Source of the DNA: Limisphaerales bacterium
GTDB lineage: Bacteria; Verrucomicrobiota; Verrucomicrobiia; Limisphaerales; UBA11358
Length of the DNA stretch: 21,814 nucleotides
Assembly (NCBI GenBank): GCA_027451565.1
Contig: DAIDJC010000021.1
Span: 1 to 21,814 of the forward strand
Direction: 5' to 3'
Shown: positions 7,475 to 16,200 of the stretch, in pieces
Position numbering within the stretch: position 1 is the stretch's first letter
Layout: the number at the start of each line of letters is the position of its first letter
Program-made: the position numbers and the translations under genes
The notes under the pieces: generated by a model
Databases searched by the model: none
Told to the model about the DNA's origin: nothing
Seen by the model: only the letters and a program-made list of their open reading frames with translations

Positions 7475-7503
7475 ACGGCGCATTCCAGCATGGAATGCGC
7501 CGT
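7475..7503 (-). terminator. Intrinsic-terminator-like hairpin after the pil/secretin operon
   Basis: ACGGCGCATTCCA and TGGAATGCGCCGT form a perfect 13-bp stem with a three-base loop, beginning 36 bp past the secretin stop. On the transcribed (minus) strand the stem is followed by TTTGCTTTC, a weak U-tract. It is the strongest hairpin in the window and is well placed to end the pilM-secretin transcript. Confidence 0.65.
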
Positions 7504-7539
7504 GTTCAACCCCGTGGGGTTGGAGTAATATCCTGTTTT

Positions 7540-9360
7540 TTACTGAACCGATTTTTCGTCAATGATGGCCTGTGCTGGGTCGGTGTTTGTAGGATTGCTC
7601 CAGTTATAAGGATGGCTGCCGTCCCAAAGGTTGTTGGGATCCACCATGGTGGGCCGTTTGGTGGCGGGCGTGTCGAGGAACTGGGTTTCGCTGGATTGGA
7701 AATTATCATCCTTCACGATGGTGGGGGTGATAAAAATCAAGAGGTTGTCCTTGGTGGTGCTCTTGGTTTCGCTGCGGAACAAATAACCCAAGCCAGGGAG
7801 GTCTCCCAGCATGGGGACCTTGGTGCTTGTGGAGATGGGGTTGTCCTGGACCAGGCCGCCCATGACCAGTGTGTGGGCATTGGGAATCAAGACCTGCGTG
7901 TCAAACGTGCGGAAATCGAACAAATCGGCCTGGTAAGTTTGGCCTGCCACGGTCTGGCTTTGAATGCCGGCGAAGCTGGAGACCTGGGGTTGAACCCTCA
8001 GCCAGATCCGGTCGTTGGCGGAAATACGGGGAGTCACGTTAAGGACAGTGCCCACGTTGGTGTAGGTGACGGTGGATCCACCGGTGGTGTTGGCCGTGCC
8101 AGCGGTGACCTGAAACACGGGATAGGTGCGGACAACGCTGATTTGCGCGCTTTGATTGTCCAAAGTAACCACGCGGGGCGTGGACATCACTTGCGCATCC
8201 TCGGAGGAATTCAAGAAGGAGAGGACCACGTTCAAACCATCGGCATTCAGGAATCCTTCGGGACCAAACCCACCGGTTGTTGCTCCTATCAAGCCCGGAT
8301 TAGCCAGAACTCCGCTCACAATACCGGGTTGTGCAGGTTGGGCGCCACTGATGGTTGTCACCCCATTCACCGTGGTGGCGGTGCCGGGTGTGGGCGCGGT
8401 GGGTTGGACAATATAGGTGGAATTATTGCCGAATGAAACATGCTGTGACTGGAGGGTGCCAGTCCAGTCAATACCTTTCTGGCTCGTCGGGTTGCTGGAA
8501 ATTTCCACCAGTTTGGTCTCGATAAGCACTTGTTTGGTGACGGTGTCCAGCTTATTCACTAAAATTTCAGCCGCATCCTGCTCTGGCTCCGTAGCCACGA
8601 TCACCAACTGGCTGGTGCGGATGTCCGGAATCACCTTACTGCGCTTGTCGGTGAGGGTGGAGACCACTGCCGTGACCATGTTCGATACGCTGGCGTATTT
8701 CAACTGCACAACGCGTGTTTCCAAAGGCGGAGGGGCGCTGGGATCCTTGATGGTAATGCGGGCAATGCCTGTTTGCTGGTCATTGACCATTTGGAGCCCG
8801 TAGTTGTCCAGCAATGCCAGGAGCGCTTTTTCTGCGGTGATGTTTTCCCAGCGAATGGAGAGGGTGGGCTCTGCCTTCACCTGACCGCTGGCATCGGGCT
8901 CTCCATAGGCGATTTTTGGGTCCAGCATGTAATTGATGTTGGCCTGGCGCGCAAGGTTTTCAATGGCGGTGGTCAGGCTGACGTCGGAGAACTGGATCAA
9001 AGGGATGTTGGCCGCCTTGGTGGGTGAAGGTTCAGCCGGGGGCGGGGTTGCCACCTGCACAGCCGGAGCTTCCGCGGGTGCTGGCGAGGCATTGGTGGCG
9101 GGGGATGTCTCTGCCACGGCGTTGGTGGCCGGGGCTGGTTCAGCCATGGCGGATGCGCTGGGTGTTTGAATCGCGGCTGGGGCATTTGAAACCGCTTCCG
9201 CAGGGGTGTTTTGCCCGTTTTCACCCTGCAACAAAGCTTTTCGGGCTGCCGCCTGTGCAGAGTTATCCTGCACGCTGTTGGTGGCCATGGTGGTTTGTGC
9301 CTGGGTTGCCATGGTTCCAGCCAGGCTGGCCATGAAGAGTAGGTTTCTGAGTTTGATCAT
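7540..9360 (-). CDS. pilQ: Secretin, PilQ/GspD superfamily (outer-membrane pore)
   Basis: The product multimerises into the outer-membrane channel of a type IV pilus or type II-like secretion machine. Counting from the first in-frame ATG at 9441 there are 633 residues. From the preferred start at 9360 (residue 28 of that frame) there are 606. That start gives a clean signal peptide, MIKLRNLLFMASLAGTMATQAQ without the last few residues, whereas the upstream 27 residues are polar and use codons unlike the gene. Then follow a Pro/Ala/Thr linker (about 80-142 in the long numbering), an STN/N0-like domain (145-230), an N1-type repeat (245-300) and the secretin core (303-577). The hallmark VPMLGDLPGLGYLF lies at 542-555, with NLLIFITPTIV following. 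The longer start would overlap the preceding stop as ATGA, so it cannot be excluded. It is the last gene of the pilM-N-O-P cluster. Confidence 0.9.
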   Translation of the reverse strand: MIKLRNLLFMASLAGTMATQAQTTMATNSVQDNSAQAAARKALLQGENGQNTPAEAVSNAPAAIQTPSASAMAEPAPATNAVAETSPATNASPAPAEAPAVQVATPPPAEPSPTKAANIPLIQFSDVSLTTAIENLARQANINYMLDPKIAYGEPDASGQVKAEPTLSIRWENITAEKALLALLDNYGLQMVNDQQTGIARITIKDPSAPPPLETRVVQLKYASVSNMVTAVVSTLTDKRSKVIPDIRTSQLVIVATEPEQDAAEILVNKLDTVTKQVLIETKLVEISSNPTSQKGIDWTGTLQSQHVSFGNNSTYIVQPTAPTPGTATTVNGVTTISGAQPAQPGIVSGVLANPGLIGATTGGFGPEGFLNADGLNVVLSFLNSSEDAQVMSTPRVVTLDNQSAQISVVRTYPVFQVTAGTANTTGGSTVTYTNVGTVLNVTPRISANDRIWLRVQPQVSSFAGIQSQTVAGQTYQADLFDFRTFDTQVLIPNAHTLVMGGLVQDNPISTSTKVPMLGDLPGLGYLFRSETKSTTKDNLLIFITPTIVKDDNFQSSETQFLDTPATKRPTMVDPNNLWDGSHPYNWSNPTNTDPAQAIIDEKSVQ

Positions 9361-9437
9361 AAATGGGATGCTATGGCGGTTTTGTTGCTTAAGGATGTGA
9401 ATTGATATTGAAATTGGCGGGGATTGGTTTGTTGTTT

Positions 9438-9866
9438 TCATTGGGAGCTGAAACTCAATATCCGGCGTTGGTGGTCCGCCTCCACGATGACGCTGTTTTG
9501 GGAGATGGTCACGCAGCGGATATGCACCCGTCCAGTGGGTGTGTTGACATCGCCCTCGTCTCCCTCGGCAAAGGAATGATTATTGATAATGACCGTCCGG
9601 TCGCCAAGGTAGCCTGAGAATCCCCTGACTGTGAGGCTGGCCATGGACCCCGCATGGTGAACCTCCACCACGTTGGCGTAAGGCCGGGTGGATTCGGGAA
9701 AAAATGGATCGCGCCCCTGGCTGGGGTTGGCGGGCAACAAAAAGGTGGAGACAGGCGCTGGGGCGGTTTTGTGATCGCCCTCCGGTTTGGCCGCCTGCGC
9801 CAAGCACACTGCGCCCATTAGCGAGGCGTGGACTGCAATGCGTTTATAAAAGGAATTCATGGTCAT
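9438..9866 (-). CDS. PilP/GspC-like periplasmic linker protein of the pilus/secretion cluster
   Basis: This protein of 142 residues (140 from the alternative ATG at 9858-9860) starts with a signal peptide ending near AQA/AK (24-27). A Pro-rich linker follows, then the motif GRDPFFP (51-57) and a small beta-rich domain (about 66-142) containing VRGFSGYLGDRTVIINN and GDEGDV. RDPF followed by a compact beta domain is what PilP and GspC homology regions look like, and the gene sits between a pilO-like gene and the secretin, where pilP lies in the classical pilMNOPQ order. PilP links the inner-membrane PilN/PilO pair to the secretin. Classical PilP is a lipoprotein; here there is no convincing lipobox (Cys21 is preceded by GAV), so it is probably soluble or held by the signal region. 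The assignment rests on position and this motif. Confidence 0.62.
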   Translation of the reverse strand: MTMNSFYKRIAVHASLMGAVCLAQAAKPEGDHKTAPAPVSTFLLPANPSQGRDPFFPESTRPYANVVEVHHAGSMASLTVRGFSGYLGDRTVIINNHSFAEGDEGDVNTPTGRVHIRCVTISQNSVIVEADHQRRILSFSSQ

Positions 9867-9880
9867 TCAACCGTGTTAGT

Positions 9881-10453
9881 TCAGCTTGTCGGTTTCACCA
9901 GAGCGACCACATCAAAGTGAAAGCTGAGCTGTTCTGAGGTGGTGGTGCCCGAGTCGCTGGTGGCTATTGCCAGGTTTTCAATTCGGATATGCGGAAAGGT
10001 GTTTTCGAAGTCGGCCACGAATTTGCCTATATCATGAAAATAGCCTGAGCCATAAACGGACAGCCGAACCTGCTTGTAGGGGAAGTTCGGAAACATGTCC
10101 ATCTCACCCAAGACGGGTTGCCCGATATTGGGAATGTCCACGTGATAGCCAGTCTTGAAATGGTGAATGGTGTCGTAAATCCATGCGTAGGCGTCGCCGG
10201 ACGCGACATCCTTTTCCTGGTGTTCCAGGTCCGCTGAGACTTGCGCCAGGACATTCGAATCATTCAGCGCTTCGCGGATGGTCTGATGGTATTTTTCCAG
10301 GCTGGCCTGTTGGTCATTGTACTGCTGGAGGAGATGCCGGTTGTCGTTTTGCTGTGGTTGGATGAGGCCAAAATACACGCCAGCCAACAGTACGAGCGTG
10401 CCCACGGCCACAAGAATCAACTGGTTACGCTTGGCTGCAGGAAGTTTTTTCAT
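9881..10453 (-). CDS. pilO: PilO-like inner-membrane platform protein
   Basis: This 190-residue bitopic protein has a short basic N-terminus (MKKLPAAKRNQ), one transmembrane helix at about 12-31, a coiled-coil-prone Gln-rich segment (33-85) and a periplasmic domain (about 86-187). The periplasmic domain includes SVYGSGYFHDIGKFVADFE and an IENLAI strand, as in the PilO ferredoxin-like fold. PilO pairs with PilN to form the platform that connects cytoplasmic PilM to periplasmic PilP and the secretin. Its ATG (10451-10453) overlaps the pilN stop as ATGA, suggesting translational coupling; the pilP-like gene begins 14 bp after its stop. Confidence 0.75.
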   Translation of the reverse strand: MKKLPAAKRNQLILVAVGTLVLLAGVYFGLIQPQQNDNRHLLQQYNDQQASLEKYHQTIREALNDSNVLAQVSADLEHQEKDVASGDAYAWIYDTIHHFKTGYHVDIPNIGQPVLGEMDMFPNFPYKQVRLSVYGSGYFHDIGKFVADFENTFPHIRIENLAIATSDSGTTTSEQLSFHFDVVALVKPTS

Positions 10454-11088
10454 TGGCTTTGATCGTTAAAACGGCAGGTGAGAGAAAATAAAACATAAGC
10501 CGTTCCCGCCGGCGTGGTCTGCGGCGAGGAGAGGCTGGACAGGGTCAGTCCATTCATGTCTGAGAGTTGCGACTTGAAAAATCCCAAATGGGTAATGGCA
10601 TCCTTGAATTGGTTAACCCTGTCTCCGGGGTTGGGACTCGAATCGCACGCATCCAAAGTCACCAGAGTGGAAGACGTGACGCCGGTGGTTTTTCCAGCCG
10701 ATCCTGTGGGGGTATAATGTTGGGACACCTCAAGTCTCATGAGATTTACGTTGGACACGTAGAGCATTTGCAGCGCATTCAACAAGTTTCCTTGCAGGAA
10801 CCGTGCCGAGTTTAGCTTGTCCAGCATTTTCAGGCGATTTTGTTGGGAATGGAGGGTCTGAAGCGTGGTCAGCGCTTTTTTGTAATCATCCGAGCGGCTT
10901 TGGGCTTCAGACTGGATTTTGGAAAGATTGCTTTTGGCGACGATATGTCCCAAAAAAATAGAGCTGTACCAGACCAGCATCAGGGCCACCAACAAAGCCC
11001 CCAGATAAATGGCGCGTTTTACCGGGTCGCGCTTGCGGAGTTCCTGCTCGGCCAGCACATCGGTCATTAAATTGATTCTTATGGGCAT
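10450..11088 (-). CDS. pilN: PilN-like inner-membrane platform protein
   Basis: The product has 212 residues. The N-terminus, MPIRINLMTDVLAEQELRKR, resembles the 'INLL' peptide with which PilN docks onto PilM. One transmembrane helix (26-49) and a coiled-coil region (50-95) follow, then a periplasmic domain containing the strand FKSQLSDMNGLTLSSL and a FSLTCRF ending. The domain carries an insert rich in Ser/Thr/Gly (about 128-150) and two Cys residues that could form a disulfide. The gene is tightly packed: its ATG is 4 bp after the pilM stop and its own stop overlaps pilO. The PilN identity rests on this topology, the N-terminal peptide and gene order, since sequence conservation in this family is low. 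Confidence 0.75.
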   Translation of the reverse strand: MPIRINLMTDVLAEQELRKRDPVKRAIYLGALLVALMLVWYSSIFLGHIVAKSNLSKIQSEAQSRSDDYKKALTTLQTLHSQQNRLKMLDKLNSARFLQGNLLNALQMLYVSNVNLMRLEVSQHYTPTGSAGKTTGVTSSTLVTLDACDSSPNPGDRVNQFKDAITHLGFFKSQLSDMNGLTLSSLSSPQTTPAGTAYVLFSLTCRFNDQSQ

Positions 11089-11092
11089 AACT

Positions 11093-12169
11093 TCAAATGA
11101 TGGCCAGAGCGGCGCCTATGGCGGTGGTCAATTGGGTTCCAATATGTTCAAATTCCACGGCTTGCTGGCCAGACAAGGCCAGTTGCATGAATGCGCTGGA
11201 ATTCCATGTCTTGCATTCCACGAGCAGCTCGGAATGGAGCATTTCCATTATCATTTCCGAGCGTGAAGACCCGCCGCTGACATATACTTGGGACACCGCG
11301 CAGTCTTCCTGGTGCTCGAAAAAGTCGAGTGAGGCGCGGATTTCCCGCCCAAGCGGGGCCACATGCATTTGCAGCGCGGATTCTACCTCCGGCGCCATGC
11401 CCACCTTGATTCCCTCAGCCTCGGCATGGCTGATGTTTAAGGTCTGAGCGAGACCGTCCGTGAGTTGGTCTCCTCCCAGGTTGACCATTCTGTTCAGGGC
11501 CAGTTCCCCCTTGCTGAGAATGCTTACGGAGGTTTTTTTAAATCCGATATCCACCAACGCCACCGTTTCTTTCTGGTAAATTTCAGGCATGGATTGCTCG
11601 AAATGATTGATGGGACCCAGCAAGCCGGGAACGAGCCCCTCCGCTGTCAGTCCCGCACTGGAGGCGGCTTCCACAAAGTCGGCCACGTTTTTCTGGCGTG
11701 TGGCTGCAGCCAGCACCTTGAGTTTGGGTACCCCGTTGGCACGGGAGGGATCCGCGGGTTTATCCGCGCGCGGCGGCATGATGTAGCAGTCAAAAGTATG
11801 TTGCGGCAGATCCTGTTGCAGGTAGTTTTTGTGGTTCATCCGTAAAACCTGGCGCATTTCATCCAACGGAATCTGGGGTAATTCGACCTGGCGGACCACG
11901 GAATCTTCCACCCCCAATGCCAAGGTCAAATACCTCACCGGATTATCCAGTGCGGCGGCTACCGCCTTCAAATGTTCGCCCAGCAATTCGGCGGACATTT
12001 TTTTATCGAAAATGGGCGCGTCCAGAATGGCGTATTTGCTCAGGAAAAGAGCGGGGCCGCGGCGTTCCAGTAAAACAGCCTTGGTCGTCCTGCTGCCAAG
12101 ATCCACGGCGATCATCTGTGATCGCCTTTTAAGCTCTCCGCGTTTTAAAAATGGCAGTTTCAAGGCCAT
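11093..12169 (-). CDS. pilM: PilM, actin-like ATPase of the type IV pilus platform
   Basis: This 358-residue cytoplasmic protein (from ATG 12169) has the actin/FtsA-like fold. The first phosphate-binding motif, MIAVDLGSRTTKAVLLE, lies near residues 19-35; a second, VDIGFKKTSVSIL, lies in the middle; YVSGGSSRSEMIMEML is the adenosine motif. A block like PQIPLDEMRQVLRMNHKNYL is typical of PilM. PilM binds the cytoplasmic tail of PilN and links it to the pilus motor ATPases, none of which are in this window. In-frame TTG at 12205 would add 12 residues (QQQQ from a GTT-repeat tract). It has an AGGGAGG about 14 nt upstream, which is rather far. MALKLPFLKRGE is the more typical N-terminus. It is the first gene of the five-gene cluster. 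Confidence 0.9.
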   Translation of the reverse strand: MALKLPFLKRGELKRRSQMIAVDLGSRTTKAVLLERRGPALFLSKYAILDAPIFDKKMSAELLGEHLKAVAAALDNPVRYLTLALGVEDSVVRQVELPQIPLDEMRQVLRMNHKNYLQQDLPQHTFDCYIMPPRADKPADPSRANGVPKLKVLAAATRQKNVADFVEAASSAGLTAEGLVPGLLGPINHFEQSMPEIYQKETVALVDIGFKKTSVSILSKGELALNRMVNLGGDQLTDGLAQTLNISHAEAEGIKVGMAPEVESALQMHVAPLGREIRASLDFFEHQEDCAVSQVYVSGGSSRSEMIMEMLHSELLVECKTWNSSAFMQLALSGQQAVEFEHIGTQLTTAIGAALAII

Positions 12170-12712
12170 GCTGTTGTATTGTTGTTGTTGTCTGATCCAG
12201 TCCAATTTAAGACTGGCAACCTCCCTAAAGCAGGTGCTGCGCCAAAAACTAACGAAACAACCTCCTCTACCTGGGAATCTTATTCTGTGTCTGAACTCCA
12301 GTCTTCCATGTCCCGAAAATGTGCGCCTGCCCGCTCAACAAGGGCTATGCTGATTTTTGCCTGTCCCAAAATACGCACGGACCGGGTGTTTTTTTGCCAG
12401 GCAAAAACCAGCGTGCAAAGGTCTTATGGCCTAGCTCCAAGTCATCTTGACATTGAACGCCGATCTGGAAGGGCATTAACCCGGAATAATTGCCGGGATT
12501 ATTAAATCATTTGAGGCAGTCGGAAGTTGGCAGTTTTCTCCAGCAACATCATGCGCAGAAGATAAGCGCCGGTCATATAGCGGCACGAGGATTCTGTTTT
12601 TGAACAAAAGGCCGGATGGCCGGGAACGGCGAAGGGGAAAAATTTATTGACTCTATGGAATTACCAGGCGGGGCAGGGGCGGCGGTCCCGTGACCTCACT
12701 TGGAAGGAGGTT
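12170..12712. other. 543-bp region between response regulator and pilM
   Basis: This is probably the pilM operon promoter region and 5' leader. I see a GTT/CAA microsatellite (12172-12191), a TTTTTGCC-A-GGCAAAAA dyad at 12391-12407, and an overlapping CCCGG/CCGGG inverted repeat at 12480-12497. A 24-codon frame at 12502-12576 on the minus strand (MTGAYLLRMMLLEKTANF and six more residues) lies within a longer frame lacking any other ATG. No known gene or RNA is recognisable and I cannot place promoter hexamers with confidence. Confidence 0.55.
12391..12407. repeat. Near-perfect dyad upstream of pilM
   Basis: TTTTTGCC and GGCAAAAA are separated by a single A, about 220 bp upstream of pilM. One base between arms is too short for an RNA hairpin loop but suits a dimeric DNA-binding regulator. 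No copy occurs elsewhere in the window. Confidence 0.3.
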
Positions 12713-13108
12713 TCATACCTTTGTGGCTTCGGTAAGAACCTCGCGAATTGCCCCAAGCATGTCATCCGGAGTGCATAATCCCTTGATCAAGCGACGATGT
12801 GCGGTTTCCAATATGGGTTCGCCATCTGAGTCAATGATGGAATTGCTGGAGAGGACGATGACTGGTTTGTCTTTTAGTTTGGGATTGCTTCGAATGAACC
12901 CCATGATTTCCACGCCATTAAACTTGGGCATGAGCAAGTCCAAAATAATGACATCTGGCGGTCGCAATGCCATGCACCGCATGGCCTCCAAACCGTCAGA
13001 GGCAGGCTGAACTTCATAACCCTCCTGAATCAAACGCGTACGGTAGGCCATGATCAATACGGGATCGTCATCCACAAATAATATGAGCTTTGTCTCCGAG
13101 GCTGTCAT
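12713..13108 (-). CDS. Single-domain response regulator (CheY-like receiver)
   Basis: This 131-residue protein consists of only a receiver domain: the acidic triad FVDDDP (Asp13-15), phospho-acceptor Asp57 in ILDLLMP, switch residues in VLSSNS (about Ser87/Ser88) and the conserved Lys109 in RLIKGLCTP. With no output domain it should signal by protein contact, as CheY or PilG/PilH do, or serve in a phosphorelay. No histidine kinase is in the window. It is followed on the same strand, after about 540 bp, by the pilM operon, so a role in pilus control is possible but not shown. It is divergent from the LplT-Aas fusion gene (144-bp gap). The ATG at 13106-13108 has no Shine-Dalgarno sequence. Confidence 0.92.
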   Translation of the reverse strand: MTASETKLILFVDDDPVLIMAYRTRLIQEGYEVQPASDGLEAMRCMALRPPDVIILDLLMPKFNGVEIMGFIRSNPKLKDKPVIVLSSNSIIDSDGEPILETAHRRLIKGLCTPDDMLGAIREVLTEATKV

Positions 13109-13252
13109 GATTCAATGATCTTATGGGACTACTCTAGCAATGAGGGTGCCAAAAGCAATCCTTTCGATGATTTCTCGCAGGTCATTTGCAGGGTTTGGCG
13201 TCCCGTTCAATTTCCGTTTCAAAATTGCCTGCCCAACTGGTAGTGTCAGGCC

Positions 13253-16200
13253 ATGAGTGAATCTGAAGCCGAGGATAAAAAGATGAGGGGCTTTTGGTTC
13301 ATCATACTGACTCAGTTCCAGGGAGCCTTTAGTGATAATACCCTCAAATGGCTCACCACGTTTATGATCACAAGGGAAATCATCAACCCGGCGAGGCAAA
13401 ACCATTTGATGACCGTGGTCACGGTTTTATTTACGCTGCCATTCTGTCTTTTTTCCATGGCAGGAGGCTACCTGGCGGATCGTTTCAGCAAGCGCCGGGT
13501 CATCCTTTCGGTCAAGCTGTTTGAGATCATGGTCATGAGCCTGGCTTGCTACGGTTTGTGGGCGCAAAAGTTGAAGGTCACCATTTTTTGCGTGCTCCTG
13601 ATGGGGCTGCACAGCGCCATTTTCGGCCCTTCCAAATATTCGATCCTTCCTGAATTGTTGCCTGAGAAAAAACTTTCCTGGGGGAACGGGATTTTGGAGT
13701 TTGGAACCTTCATTGCCATCATCAGCGGCACGGTGGCGGGAGGATTGTTGTGCACGCATTTTGCGGCCAAACCCGTGTGGTCCGGGGTTCTGCTTGCGGC
13801 GCTGGCCTGCATGGGGTTGGCCAGTGCGGCCATGATCACGCCCTTGCCAGCGGCCAATCCCAAAAAGGCTTTTTGTTGGAACCCATTTGCCGATGCATGG
13901 GCCAACCTTAAATGGATCAGGTCCGATAGGGCCTTGGGCCTGGCACTGGTTGGATACGCCTACTTTTTTGCCATCGCCGCCCTCATTCAACTGGTCATAG
14001 TCATCTATGCGAGGGATGCCTTGGCTTTGAATGACCCGATAGCCACCAGTTATTTACAGGCTGCCACAGCGATTGGCATTGGCGTGGGCTGTCTCCTGGC
14101 AGGCTTTTTATCTGGTGGCAAAATTGAAACTGGACTAATGCCGCTGGGAGGCTTGGGTTTGACGGCCTGCGCATTTGCGCTGGGCTTAAGCCCGGGTTCC
14201 TTTGCGCTGACGGCCTTAAAGTTGTCCTTGCTGGGTTTTTTTGGTGGGTTTTATGTTGTGCCTGTCTCAGCAATGTTGCAGTACCGGCCCCATTCGGACC
14301 GCAAGGGCGGGGTCCAGGGAGTTGCCAACCTGGCTTCATGGGTTTGCATCGGATTTTCTGCGCTGGTGTTTTCCGTTTTATCCACCCTTTTCAAGCTCAC
14401 TCCACCCGAAATTTTCACCATAATTGGCTTGGCCACCTTGACCGCCACCGTGAGTCTTTTAATCTTGGCGCCAGAAACCGCCTTGCGAATGGTCCTCTGG
14501 TTCGTGACGCATTCCCTGTGCCGGGTCACGGTCATGGGTCGGGATCAAATCCCTGAAACCGGCGGCGCGCTTTTTGTGTCCAATCGCCTCTCCATGGCAG
14601 GTGTCCTGGCTCTATCGGCTTCGACGGACCGGACCATCCGTTTTTTGATGGCAGAGCCTTCGGGCCAGTCGGTCTGTCATCGTTTTCTAAACCGCATCTT
14701 GAAGGTCATTCAGATTCCGCCCGGCGCTGGCACGACGGCGAGATGCCTTTGCGCCGCAAAAGAGGCGGTGGAAAAAGGAGAGGTGGTTTGCATTTTTGCA
14801 GAGGGAATTGCGCTGGAATCAGGAGGGGTGATTTCTTTGCAAGCCGGGCTTGTGCAAATCATGTCCGGCTTGGAAGCCCCCATTGTGCCGGTGGCTTTGG
14901 ATGGATTGCTGCCAGGAGCCGGTCCTTCGGGGGGAAAGGGAATCCTGGGGGGAGTTCCCAGGCGTTTGCCTGTGCGGCTGAGGGTTTTGTTTGGACCCTC
15001 GATGCCATCGAGCAGCAATGCGGCAGCGGTTCGGAAGGCGAACCAGGATCTTTTGGAAAAAGCCTGGCCCCTGCGTCGTGGATTCATGAGGCCCTTGCCT
15101 CATGAATTCATTCGCATGGCACGGCGTCATCCACGCCGATTTTGCATGGCCGATTCCATGAGTGGCAGCATGGGATTTTTCCAGGCGCTGTTGAAAACGG
15201 TTTTTTTAGCCAAAAGGCTGAAGGAGCCTTGGAAGGGGCAGGGGTTCGTGGGTATCTGCCTGCCTCCATCCATGCCAGCGGCTCTGGCCAACCATGCCGC
15301 CCATCTCTGCGGCAAAGTTCCGGTGAATTTAAACTACACCCTTTCGTCCGCTGCAATTCAGGCATGCGCGCACAAAGGCGGTATTCAAACCATTCTTACT
15401 TCGAGACGGTTTTTGGAGAAAATCGGAATGGTTTTGCCCGGGCGTTTGTTGTTCATCGAGGAAATCGTCCGGGATCCGGGCGTTTTGGAGAAAGGACTGG
15501 CGTTCCTCATGGCCGCCTTCGCCCCACAGAGGTGCCTGGGTTGGTATGTCGGCGTTCGCCATCCGGCGGGCTTGGATGATCCAGCCACCGTTATTTTTTC
15601 CAGTGGAAGCACCGGGGACCCGAAGGGTGTGCCGCTTTCTCACTACAACCTCCTTTCCAACATCTCCCAGATGGAACAGGTCCTGGACGTGTCTGAGGTC
15701 ACACGGTTCCTGGGAATTCTGCCGCTTTTTCATTCCTTTGGCTTTACGGTCACCTTGTGCCTGCCATCGGTTTGTGGCGTGGGTGTGGCGTTTCACCCCA
15801 ATCCATTGGATGCCCGAGCCATCGGCTCCCTGGTGTTGCAGCAAAAAGTGAACATCATTCTGGCGACCCCCGGGTTTCTGCAGATTTATTTGCGCCAACT
15901 TCCTGCCCCGGTTTTTGCAGCCGTCCGACAGGTGATTGCCGGTGGCGAAAAACTTCCTGAAACATTGGCCGAGGCTTTTGAAAAACATTTTGGAATCAGG
16001 CCCCAGGAGGGTTATGGCGCAACGGAATGCGGCCCCGCTGTGGCGGTGAACATGATGAATCCCCACGATCCAGCATTGAACCAGGTCAATGGAAAACGGG
16101 GTAAAGTAGGGCGTATCCTGCCGGGAATGGCGGCCCGACTTGCAGATCCGGATAATCCATGGTCGGAGGGCGACAAGCCCCCGGGCACTGAGGGGTTGTT

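Larger units (their letters stand above)
7168..7539. other. 372-bp intergenic region between secretin and sigma genes
   Basis: This region must hold the promoter of the sigma gene and the end of the secretin operon transcript. I see two clean hairpins (7475-7503 and 7431-7449, listed separately) and a CTGCCC/GGGCAG inverted repeat at 7261-7283. It also contains an A-tract on the minus strand at about 7244-7251. No small ORF, tRNA or confident promoter hexamers were found. Confidence 0.6.

Noticed and set aside
7465..8436. Plus-strand open frame of 323 codons opposite the secretin gene
   Set aside because: It is antisense to a well-supported secretin with clear domains, is Gly/Val/His-rich as expected of a shadow frame, and matches no family I recognise.
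12502..12576. 24-codon minus-strand ORF between the response regulator and pilM
   Set aside because: It looks somewhat protein-like (LLRMMLLEKTANF) but is too short and has no ribosome-binding site; kept only as a note in the intergenic entry.
12699..12712. GGAAGGAGG on the plus strand, a perfect Shine-Dalgarno-like string
   Set aside because: No credible plus-strand gene follows; it lies just past the stop of the minus-strand response regulator and is probably chance.
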